Part shown: piece after piece, positions 57,731 to 64,000 of the stretch | Numbering within the stretch: position 1 is the stretch's first letter | Layout of the letters: every line of letters begins with the position of its first letter | Assembly (NCBI RefSeq): GCF_019837165.1 | Contig: NZ_JAGYHC010000001.1 | Location: 3,534,001-3,598,000, forward strand | Origin: Virgibacillus sp. NKC19-3 | GTDB lineage: Bacteria > Bacillota > Bacilli > Bacillales > Amphibacillaceae | Direction of reading: 5' to 3' | Length of the DNA: 64,000 nucleotides | Made by a program: the position numbers and the translations under genes | Notes under the pieces: model-generated | The model's input: the letters and a program-made list of their open reading frames with translations, nothing else | What the model was told of the DNA's origin: nothing | Database searches by the model: none

Positions 57731-57785
57731 TTGTTTATCACAATGTCGCGTGCTATAATCGTTTTCGCTAACTATCGTTAGTTAG
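57731..57785 (+). promoter_or_regulatory. Promoter and putative TetR operator for the SMR pair
   Basis: TTGTTT (57731-57736) and TATAAT (57754-57759) are 17 bases apart. Immediately downstream, CTAAC (57768-57772) and GTTAG (57777-57781) form a palindrome, extended by another TTAG. An operator overlapping the transcription start would block the pump genes. I looked for a guanidine riboswitch leader and did not see one. Confidence 0.55.
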
Positions 57786-57830
57786 TTTTTATTCTTTCTA
57801 TGATTTTACCAAAAGAAGAGGGGTTTGCAA

Positions 57831-58172
57831 ATGAATATGAAATGGCTACTCGTCCTTTTTGCCGCTGTCTTTGAAGTAGGTTGGGCAACAGGACTTAAAT
57901 ATGCGAATGATACGTTAACATGGACGTTAACAGCAATCGCTGTCGTTATCAGCTTTTGGCTGCTCCTTAAAGCGGCGGTTCTTCTTCCTACAAGCACGGC
58001 TTATGCTGTTTTTGCAGGACTCGGAACCATTGGCACCGTACTCATAGATATCGTCTTTTTCCATGCTGCTATTAGTATTTGGATGATGGTGTTTATTGTA
58101 CTTCTACTTGTAGGAGTCATCGGCTTAAAAACCGTAACAGGTAAGACATCAGAAAGGAGCGAGCACGCATGA
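57831..58172 (+). CDS. SMR-family multidrug exporter subunit 1
   Basis: Four-helix small multidrug resistance protein. The start is the ATG at 57831 after GAGGGG. The essential membrane Glu lies in VFEVGWATGLKYA; further helices are WTLTAIAVVISFWLLLKAAVLLP, TAYAVFAGLGTIGTVLIDIVFF and WMMVFIVLLLVGVIGLKTV. 113 residues. Its stop overlaps the next gene's start (ATGA), typical of heterodimeric SMR pairs such as YkkCD or YvdRS of B. subtilis. Substrates are unknown: quaternary amines or guanidinium are possible. Confidence 0.88.
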   Translation: MNMKWLLVLFAAVFEVGWATGLKYANDTLTWTLTAIAVVISFWLLLKAAVLLPTSTAYAVFAGLGTIGTVLIDIVFFHAAISIWMMVFIVLLLVGVIGLKTVTGKTSERSEHA

Positions 58173-58486
58173 ATTGGTTCATCCTTATTATTGCGGGGCT
58201 CTTTGAAGTTGTCGGCGTTACCGGCATGCAAAAGATCGCAAAAGGCGAGAAGGTCTCTGGCTTTTCTATTCTTGTGGCGGGCTTCCTTATTAGTTTTACG
58301 TTACTATCTGTTGCTATGGAAACTATTCCGCTCGGCATTGCATACGGCGTCTGGACGGGAATGGGGACTGTTGGAAGTGCCATTGTCGGTATGATTTTTT
58401 ACAATGAATCAACCGATCGTCTGCGTTTGATGTTTATGGGTTTGGTGATCGTAGCTGTTGTAGGATTGCGGGTCGTCTCGGCATGA
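58169..58486 (+). CDS. SMR-family multidrug exporter subunit 2
   Basis: Second half of the paired SMR exporter, 105 residues and four helices. Membrane Glu is in LFEVVGVTGMQKIAKG, with the family segment METIPLGIAYGVWTGMGTVGSAIVGMIFY. It overlaps the first subunit by four bases, so both are made in equal amounts and probably insert in opposite topologies. The loops of the two subunits differ in positive charge, as expected. Confidence 0.88.
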   Translation: MNWFILIIAGLFEVVGVTGMQKIAKGEKVSGFSILVAGFLISFTLLSVAMETIPLGIAYGVWTGMGTVGSAIVGMIFYNESTDRLRLMFMGLVIVAVVGLRVVSA

Positions 58487-58491
58487 ATAAG

Positions 58492-58525
58492 CAAGGAAGC
58501 ACGAGAATCGTCCCGTGCTTCCTTG
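58492..58525. terminator. Perfect 12-bp bidirectional terminator between SMR genes and upp
   Basis: CAAGGAAGCACG (58492-58503) pairs with CGTGCTTCCTTG (58514-58525) without mismatch, followed by a T-rich stretch. It lies between converging genes and would stop both. Confidence 0.88.
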
Positions 58526-58529
58526 ACTT

Positions 58530-59159
58530 TTATTTTGTTCCAAATAAACGGTCACCGGCATCACCAAGTCCAGGAACAATATATCCTTTTTCATCCAGGG
58601 TTTCATCCATGGCGCCTAAGTAAATATCAACATCCGGGTGATCTTTTTTAATTACTTCCACGCCTTCAGGTGCTGCGACCAAACACATGAGACGAATATT
58701 TCCTGCGCCACGCTTCTTCAGGGAATGGATCGCGTCGTTTGCAGATCCTCCTGTAGCAAGCATTGGGTCAATGACAATCAGTTCCCTCTCTGCAATATCA
58801 GATGGTAATTTGATATAGTATTCATGAGGGGTTAAGGTTTCCGGGTCACGATACAAGCCAACATGACCAACTTTAGCTGCCGGAATAAGATCCAACATAC
58901 CATCAACCATTCCAAGGCCCGCACGCAAAATTGGGATAAGCCCGATTTTTTTACCAGCAAGTACCTTTGTTGTTGCTTCCGTCACTGGAGTTTCAGTTGT
59001 TGTTTCCTGCAAAGGGAGATTTCTGGTAATTTCAAATGCCATTAACATTGCGACCTCATCAACAAGCTCCCGGAATTCTTTGGTTCCTGTGTTTTTATCT
59101 CTTATGTACGTTAATTTATGTTGAATCAACGGATGGTCCAGAACGAAAACTTTTCCCAT
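58530..59159 (-). CDS. upp: Uracil phosphoribosyltransferase
   Basis: Salvage enzyme making UMP from uracil and PRPP. The ATG at 59159 ([22 protein letters not shown]) matches the family start; an in-frame GTG at 59171 lies too near AAGGAG. PRPP-binding loop [16 protein letters not shown] and uracil-binding [16 protein letters not shown] are intact. 209 residues. In B. subtilis it lies between glyA and atpI, as here once the insertions are ignored. Confidence 0.95.
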   Translation of the reverse strand: MGKVFVLDHPLIQHKLTYIRDKNTGTKEFRELVDEVAMLMAFEITRNLPLQETTTETPVTEATTKVLAGKKIGLIPILRAGLGMVDGMLDLIPAAKVGHVGLYRDPETLTPHEYYIKLPSDIAERELIVIDPMLATGGSANDAIHSLKKRGAGNIRLMCLVAAPEGVEVIKKDHPDVDIYLGAMDETLDEKGYIVPGLGDAGDRLFGTK

Positions 59160-59360
59160 TTTGCCGATCACTCCTTTAGTTTGTTATATCCCTAAAATTG
59201 TACTAATAATGGAGACGGGTTTCAAGTTAAAATTGTTAAATTGCTACATTGTGCACATAATGTAATTTGGCCTTTATGAAAGTAGTACAATTGTGTATCA
59301 TTTTTCAATGCATCGAATATAATATATATAATGAATAAAAATAGCATGGGAAGATTTAAT

Positions 59361-59600
59361 GTGACTACAACTGTTCAAAAGTGGGGAGGAAGCACTGGAA
59401 TTCGAATCCCTCAGCACATAGCAAAAAAGTACAATATTGTTCCAGGCACTGAAGTTCAAATATCTGACGATGGAGAAAAGGTCGTATTAACCCCTGTGAA
59501 AGATGTACCTACACTAGAGGAACTTGTAGCAAAGTGTACACCGGAAAATAGCCATGAAGAGATTGACTTTAGTGGACCAACCGGAAGGGAACTCATTTAA
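59361..59600 (+). CDS. MazE/AbrB-type antitoxin
   Basis: DNA-binding antitoxin of the SpoVT/AbrB fold. The characteristic TTTVQKWGGSTGIRIPQHIAKKYNIVPGTEV occupies the N-terminal half, and the acidic C-terminus (LEELVAKCTPENSHEEIDFSGPTGREL) would wrap the toxin. I choose the GTG at 59361, since GGAAG lies just before and family members start here; ATGs at 59346 and 59331 are alternatives. The partner toxin gene two bases downstream is broken, leaving an orphan antitoxin. Confidence 0.82.
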   Translation: MTTTVQKWGGSTGIRIPQHIAKKYNIVPGTEVQISDDGEKVVLTPVKDVPTLEELVAKCTPENSHEEIDFSGPTGRELI

Positions 59601-59601
59601 C

Positions 59602-59895
59602 ATGGTCTCTAATGAAAAGAAAAAGCAGGAATTTGAAAATGTTGACAGGGGAGACATTGTCTTAATTAATTTTGATCCACAATCAGGAAAGTAATAACTG
59701 GGAATAGGTATGCGGTGGTTCTTTCCCCCAATCTTTTCAATGCAAATACAAGGACAGGCTTATTTGTCAGGTGTTATCCTTACTCACCAATTGAAAAACT
59801 TGGATGCACGTTCTCAACGACTAAAAGTTGTTGGGACCTTACCAAATAAGATTGTAGAAGACTGCATAAATTATGTTAATACATACTTATCTTAA
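59602..59895 (+). pseudogene. Broken MazF/PemK-type toxin gene
   Basis: The frame opens correctly (…NVDRGDIVLINFDPQSGK) but hits TAATAA at 59692. Sequence continues in another frame as TGNRYAVVLSPNLFNANTRTG and then in a third as SGVILTHQLKNLDARSQRLKVVGTLP to NTYLS, the MazF C-terminus. A block in the middle (around the usual CPIT...GYPFEV) is missing. At least two lesions and a deletion make it non-functional. It follows the antitoxin gene as expected for a mazEF operon. Confidence 0.85.
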
Positions 59896-60046
59896 TGGCT
59901 AAATGGAATTACAGACGGGGGTAGACCTCGTCTTATTCGTGTTGTATAAAAGACTTAAACATTACATCCTGAATTATTCACAAATTCCTTTGGAGTCATT
60001 GACTAACCCTTATGTGTCAAAGAGTTCACCTAAGTTAGATATTCAT

Positions 60047-60366
60047 CTAATGAATGAGACCCTTAGATGTTTCGGTTTGGGTAACTGCAGACCCGCGAAT
60101 TTCTAAATCGAATCCAATAATAGTACTGACTACATCTAAAGCTATAGCAAGTGGTGGGTCCTCTTCTGATGATCCGATCTACATAATTCCCTATGAGCAC
60201 CTTATACATATCGTCAAACGCAATATGATTTTCTGTGGACGTATTCTTTTTCATATAATGGCGTTTCTCATCAATCCCTTTTTCATAAAGCATAAATTCG
60301 TATTTAATTTCTTTTTCTCTAATATTATAGTCGTAAGCTACCCAACCAATATATAATAATTTATAA
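60047..60366 (-). pseudogene. Frameshifted fragment of an unidentified gene
   Basis: On the minus strand KLLYIGWVAYDYNIREKEIKYEFMLYEKGIDEKRHYM ... IAFDDMYKVL reads like coding sequence, then must change frame to continue IGSSEEDPPLAIALDVVSTIIGFDLEIRG to GLIH and a stop at 60047. Its 5' end is cut off by the family-A repeat at 60372, which probably inserted into it. No family recognised. Confidence 0.4.
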
Positions 60367-60371
60367 AAATG

Positions 60372-60642
60372 TGGCTGGGACAAAAGTGTTTTTAACAAAT
60401 AAATTCCGAACATACATCGCTTCTAAAAATATACTTCGCGCACCTTAGGGCGGCTGGTGAGCCCCCTTGTGCGCTTCGTGTTGCAAGTGGCTTCGAGGGG
60501 CAGCACTCCTCGCAAAAAAGATTGCTATTGCACTTCGGTGTCTCACCTATGCCTTCCCTCCCGTTGGAGTCTCCGCATATTTCCTACGCTAAGTTTGATA
60601 ATGTTCGTCTTTTTAATTAAACACGTTTGTTTTGTCCCAGCC
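60372..60642. repeat. Dispersed repeat family A, inverted and enlarged (copy A4)
   Basis: Runs ggctgggacaaaagtg to tttgtcccagcccc and matches A2/A3 in reverse orientation. It carries an extra ~55 bp in the centre (ttgcaagtggcttcgagggg, gcagcactcctcgc), itself containing a small inverted repeat (gcgaggagtgct). It lies between the mazF remnant region and glyA and truncates the fragment at 60047-60366. Confidence 0.85.
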
Positions 60643-60691
60643 CCATTTTGATTTTCTTTATCAAAAATAAATGATGCCAGAGCATTCTTTC

Positions 60692-61927
60692 CTACGCATA
60701 CAACGGAAATTTATCTGTCAATGCTTTCACACGCTCTGTGGCCTCTTGTAACTTTCCTTCATCTTGATGATTTTTTAATGTTAGCGAAATAATGGCCGCG
60801 ATTTCCTTCATCTCCGCTTCGCCAAATCCTCGTGACGTGACAGCTGCTGTTCCAATCCGAACGCCGCTTGTTACAAAAGGACTCTCCGTATCAAATGGAA
60901 TGGTATTCTTATTGGCCGTAATACCAATATCATCCAAGACGTTTTCAGCCACTTTGCCTGTCAATTCCAGTGGCGTTACATCGACTAAAATTAAATGATT
61001 GTCCGTTCCACCTGAGACAACGCGAACTCCCGCGTGACGTAATGCGTCACTCAGTACATGTGCGTTTTCGATAATTTGTTTCGTATATGCTTTAAAATCA
61101 TCGGATAAAGCTTCCTTGAAAGCCGTTGCCTTAGCAGCAATGACATGCATCAATGGGCCGCCCTGTATTCCCGGGAATACAGATTTGTCCACCTTTTTGG
61201 CATGTTCTTCTTTACATAAAATCACACCACCACGGGGACCGCGCAATGTTTTATGTGTCGTTGTGGTAACAAAATCAGCATATGGGACCGGATTTTGGTG
61301 CAAACCTGTCGCAACAAGCCCGGCAATATGTGCCATATCAACCATCAGATAAGCGCCAACTTCATCGGCGATTTCACGAAATTTGGCGAAGTCAATTTTA
61401 CGCGGATAAGCAGTTGCTCCTGCGACAATCAATGTTGGGCTCACTTCTTTAGCTCGTTCTAGAATAGCATCATAATCCAACTGTTCACTTTCTTCTGCTA
61501 CACCGTAATCCTCGAAGTTATAAAGCTTTCCGCTAAAATTAACAGGGCTTCCGTGCGTCAAGTGGCCACCGTGGTTTAGATTAAGTCCTAAAACGGTATC
61601 CCCATGTTCCAATGCGGCTGCATAGACTGCCATATTTGCCTGCGCCCCGGAATGAGGTTGTACATTCGCATGCTCCGCATCGAAAAGTTCGCACACGCGG
61701 TTGCGTGCTAGATTCTCAACCACATCTACATGCTCACAGCCACCATAATATCTTTTTCCCGGGTATCCTTCTGCATATTTATTTGTCAGTACAGAGCCCA
61801 TTGCTTCCATTACCGCTTCTGATACAAAGTTTTCGGATGCGATCAGCTCGATTTTCTCCTGTTGCCGTGTTCTTTCTGCTTCCATTGCCTCGAAAATTTC
61901 CGGATCTGTTTGCTTGACATGTTCCAT
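60692..61927 (-). CDS. glyA: Serine hydroxymethyltransferase
   Basis: PLP enzyme converting serine and tetrahydrofolate to glycine and 5,10-methylene-THF. PLP lysine in [14 protein letters not shown], with [51 protein letters not shown] and [12 protein letters not shown] in place. 411 residues, normal. AGGAGG precedes the ATG. Confidence 0.97.
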   Translation of the reverse strand: MEHVKQTDPEIFEAMEAERTRQQEKIELIASENFVSEAVMEAMGSVLTNKYAEGYPGKRYYGGCEHVDVVENLARNRVCELFDAEHANVQPHSGAQANMAVYAAALEHGDTVLGLNLNHGGHLTHGSPVNFSGKLYNFEDYGVAEESEQLDYDAILERAKEVSPTLIVAGATAYPRKIDFAKFREIADEVGAYLMVDMAHIAGLVATGLHQNPVPYADFVTTTTHKTLRGPRGGVILCKEEHAKKVDKSVFPGIQGGPLMHVIAAKATAFKEALSDDFKAYTKQIIENAHVLSDALRHAGVRVVSGGTDNHLILVDVTPLELTGKVAENVLDDIGITANKNTIPFDTESPFVTSGVRIGTAAVTSRGFGEAEMKEIAAIISLTLKNHQDEGKLQEATERVKALTDKFPLYA

Positions 61928-61967
61928 TTTGTTGCCTCCTATGTAGATAAAATTTTATCAGCTGCAT

Positions 61968-62067
61968 GAGGCTGGGATAAAACAAAAGTGTTTAACTAAA
62001 AAAACGAATTTTTCCGAAGCGATGCACGTCCGGAATTCATTTGTTAAAAACATTTTGTCTCAGCTTC
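61968..62067. repeat. Dispersed repeat family A, short form (copy A5)
   Basis: ~100-bp element from gaggctgggataaaac to ttgtctcagcttc, lacking the centre as in A1: tttccgaagcgatgcacgtccggaattcatttgttaaaaac. It lies between ywlG and glyA, two genes usually close together. Confidence 0.8.
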
Positions 62068-62076
62068 CTGAAGCTA

Positions 62077-62637
62077 TCATGAATTACTGGTTTCATAGTT
62101 TGCACGAATCCCGCCGATTAGCTTAGGTCGAGTTCGAGCTGCAATTGCACGGGCATTTCCAACATATCGCTGGTTAAGACGCAATGGAACGGCAACATGT
62201 TTAAGTTGCATCCCAATCATCGTTTCTCCAATATCGATGCCGGCATCTGCTTTTACACTTTCCACAACAACCGGATTTTCCATATGTTTAAAAGCATAGG
62301 AAGCCATTGCACCCCCTGCCTTTGGTACCGGAACGACGGAAACCTCTTCAAGCTGATATTTTTCACTCGTTTCTCTTTCCATGACTAAAGCTCGGTTGAT
62401 GTGTTCACAGGATTGGAAGACGAGATGAACGCCTGTTTGTTGTTGTAGCCTTTTCAATGCGGTAAATAGGATAGCGGCAATCGCTTCACTACCGGATGTC
62501 CCAATGTGTTTTCCGACAATTTCACTTGTAGAACAGCCAATAACGAAAAGATCGCCTGCCTTTACATAATCGCCACCAATCCATTCGTCCACAATCGCTT
62601 CTATATCCTGACGTGCATTCCGGTTAACATCTGTCAT
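62077..62637 (-). CDS. ywlG: YwlG-family conserved protein (TIGR01440/UPF0340)
   Basis: Conserved cytoplasmic protein of unknown function found upstream of glyA in Bacillus. The start is the ATG at 62637 after GGGGGTG. Family segments: GDLFVIGCSTSEIVGKHIGTSGSEAIA, VHLVFQSCEHINRALVMERE, VPKAGGAMASYAF, DIGETMIGMQLKHVAVPLRL. About 186 residues. In B. subtilis ywlF (rpiB) lies between it and ywlE; here rpiB is absent. Confidence 0.87.
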   Translation of the reverse strand: MTDVNRNARQDIEAIVDEWIGGDYVKAGDLFVIGCSTSEIVGKHIGTSGSEAIAAILFTALKRLQQQTGVHLVFQSCEHINRALVMERETSEKYQLEEVSVVPVPKAGGAMASYAFKHMENPVVVESVKADAGIDIGETMIGMQLKHVAVPLRLNQRYVGNARAIAARTRPKLIGGIRANYETSNS

Positions 62638-62729
62638 ATACGTCACCCCCGAATTTAGTAAAGCTTATATCCTATTATGCATCAAATCGTCGAAATTTTA
62701 TAGGGGCTATTTGTCACATGTCCTACCGA

Positions 62730-63335
62730 CTAGAGATCTAACTTCTTCTTTAATAAATCCGTATATTTATCCAGCTCTGTCAGGGCTTCCCGATAAATCC
62801 TTACATCACCACCGAATGGGTCGGAAATATCATAATTAATAAGACTTGCTTCCAATTTCTTAATATGTGCTACATCATCGTGCAGGTGGTCTTTTAATTT
62901 CTGATCTAGCAGTGTATTATCAAACTTATGTTGATTTTCCTGGATAAATAAGGATCGTTTTTCTTCATAATCCGAATAGGCTTGCTTAAGCGCCTTCCAT
63001 ACCTTTTTATCAGCTTCAGAAACGTATTCCTTTAATGTAAAATATTTATCCTGAAAATTCGGATATTCCATGATAAGTGATTGCTTATGCTGGGTAGTCA
63101 TGGTTAAAACAATATCCGCCCAATGCAACAACTTATTTGTTACCGGCTGGGAAAGGTGATTCAGTTTAATACCTTTTTCCTGCAATACTTGTGTTGCAAA
63201 TTGGTTGGCACGTTGATTTTCCCCTGCAAAAATCCCGGCAGACCGCACCTCCGCCCTAGGTATTTTATCCCCCACAAGCGCCTCAGCCATCGGACTTCGG
63301 CACGTATTCCCTGTACAGACAAACAAAATCTTCAT
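62730..63335 (-). CDS. ywlE: Protein-arginine phosphatase YwlE, extended form
   Basis: Low-molecular-weight phosphatase that removes phosphate from arginine residues marked by McsB for ClpCP degradation. The P-loop CTGNTCRSPMAEAL has the Thr that gives arginine specificity; the general-acid Asp is in DISDPFGGD. At 201 residues it exceeds the usual ~150 because of a charged helical insert (about 100-155: ADKKVWKALKQAYSDYEEKRSLF ... HDDVAHIKKLEASL) before the acid loop. GGGGG precedes the ATG at 63335. Confidence 0.87.
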   Translation of the reverse strand: MKILFVCTGNTCRSPMAEALVGDKIPRAEVRSAGIFAGENQRANQFATQVLQEKGIKLNHLSQPVTNKLLHWADIVLTMTTQHKQSLIMEYPNFQDKYFTLKEYVSEADKKVWKALKQAYSDYEEKRSLFIQENQHKFDNTLLDQKLKDHLHDDVAHIKKLEASLINYDISDPFGGDVRIYREALTELDKYTDLLKKKLDL

Positions 63336-63487
63336 TTGTAAACCCCCGTTAAATAACTCTAGATTTAATATACCATAGATACGTAAACATTGTCAGAGAA
63401 AATGAGGATGGTTTCCTATAGAGATGAAATGGGATAACACTCCTTCATTACACCATCTGGAACAAAGGCGAAAGCAGCGGTTAAACG

Positions 63488-63560
63488 TTATACCCAAGCA
63501 AATAATTTTATAATTTCCTAGGCAGCAAAAAAGCTGATTCCATGCCTTGCAGGAAATCAA
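63488..63560. repeat. 45-bp repeat C, copy 2, next to the mntP terminator
   Basis: 63488-63532 matches 44088-44133 (ttataCccaagcaaat, ttcctaggca) at 42 of 45 bases. On the minus strand it follows TTTTTT after an imperfect hairpin (GATTTCC/GGAATC) at ~63536-63560 that would end mntP. A 62-codon frame over this spacer has no recognisable content. Confidence 0.65.
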
Positions 63561-63589
63561 CCCAATTCCGTAGATATGCAAATGTCATT

Positions 63590-64000
63590 TCAACCAAACA
63601 ATAGCAACAAGCCAAATCCACATAGTATACTGCCACCTAATATTTCACTATAAACACCCAGGATGCCATGAACCTTTCTGCCCAGCATCATCCCTGCCCA
63701 TGAAAGGGTTGTGCTTGCTATACCAAAGAAAACGAATGCCAACGCAGTTTTGACACCTGATATACCAAGGCTTAATCCAACAGAAAAGCTATCTATACTA
63801 ACACTGAATGCTAAAAACAACAGTCCGATACCAACTGGCTGGATGATTTTTTTTGCTTCGTGATGAAAGGCGGAAAAAAGCATTTGCGCACCAATACCAA
63901 ACAATAAAAGCCCTCCGGCTAAGGTAGTAAGGTTGCCGATTTGAGTGGATATGGCTTGTCCAAGAATGATCCCTGAAAACGGCATAATAATATGGAATAG
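63590..64000 (-). CDS. mntP: Manganese efflux pump MntP (5' end outside window)
   Basis: Six-helix Mn(II) exporter. The visible part covers roughly the last 137 residues; the frame stays open past the right edge (LFHII before MPFSG), so the start is outside. The conserved second half is clear: ALGLGISG-type VGLSLGISGVKTALAFVFFGIAST preceded by LAFSVSIDSFSVG with the functional Asp, and GGLLLFGIGAQML. In B. subtilis mntP (ywlD) is directly upstream of ywlE, as here. Confidence 0.9.
   Translation of the reverse strand, partial: LFHIIMPFSGIILGQAISTQIGNLTTLAGGLLLFGIGAQMLFSAFHHEAKKIIQPVGIGLLFLAFSVSIDSFSVGLSLGISGVKTALAFVFFGIASTTLSWAGMMLGRKVHGILGVYSEILGGSILCGFGLLLLFG

Noticed and set aside
57690-57830. 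Guanidine (ykkC-type) riboswitch before the SMR pair
   Set aside because: The leader is too short and lacks the conserved motif; a TetR operator explains control better.
63393-63581. 62-codon frame between ywlE and mntP
   Set aside because: Covers repeat C and the mntP terminator; no RBS or family resemblance.

Overview
The window looks like chromosome from a low-GC, endospore-forming Bacillaceae, most like the moderately halophilic Virgibacillus/Lentibacillus/Oceanobacillus group. The basis is B. subtilis-like gene order (ywlE, ywlG, glyA, upp, atpIBEFHAGDC, ywzB, ywmB, murAA, spoIID, spoIIQ, spoIIID, mbl, fabZ), strongly acidic exported proteins, and dispersed intergenic repeats of a kind I remember from that group. 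No rRNA, tRNA, CRISPR array or prophage genes were seen.

Layout. 1-10.7 kb (minus strand) is a secreted-enzyme cluster. Two M14 carboxypeptidases, an S15 X-prolyl dipeptidyl-peptidase-like enzyme, a gamma-glutamyltranspeptidase and an S13 D-Ala-D-Ala carboxypeptidase all end in the same ~65-residue C-terminal module (FIMAH-like), and a TasA/CalY matrix-fibre gene sits among them. 11.4-21 kb holds an M19 dipeptidase, tagO, a SCO copper chaperone, tatA beside a two-subunit GMC dehydrogenase whose small subunit has a Tat signal, the split threonine/serine exporter and zwf. 21-25.4 kb is a SwrC-type RND pump with its adaptor, next to a decayed yerO-like regulator. 26-29.7 kb holds comK, an acidic lipoprotein, fabZ, an EpuA-family gene, a 19-codon fossil of the flagellar gene flhO, and mbl. 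30-34.7 kb is spoIIID, a peptide-signalling-like pair, spoIIQ and spoIID. 34.9-43.6 kb is a complete dppABCDE-ykfACD type operon for murein peptide uptake and breakdown, without ykfB, lying between murA and spoIID. 44-54 kb is murA, ywmB, ywzB and the full ATP synthase operon. 54.8-58.5 kb is a Vpr-like subtilase, a TetR regulator and a paired SMR transporter. 58.5-64 kb is upp, mazE with a broken mazF, glyA, ywlG, ywlE and mntP (cut by the window edge).

Most notable is 30.7-32.1 kb. A TPR-type receptor resembling the C-terminal part of AimR, the arbitrium receptor of Bacillus phages, appears to lack the DNA-binding helix-turn-helix and has no phage genes around it. It is followed on the same strand by an unlisted 58-codon gene: a signal peptide, then three exact copies of a nine-residue peptide (SDPNLGDID). 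The copies differ in DNA only at synonymous positions. A perfect 12-bp inverted repeat flanks this small gene. I read it as a candidate chromosomal RRNPPA peptide-pheromone cassette encoding several pheromone copies, placed among sporulation genes.

Functionally, much of the window concerns peptides: secreted peptidases, a dipeptidase, a murein-peptide importer with its processing enzymes, a second secreted protease, and a possible peptide signal. Erosion and rearrangement are visible in yerO, mazF, the flhO remnant, missing rpiB and ykfB, five copies of one MITE-like repeat, two of a second repeat family, and other repeats near gene-order breakpoints.
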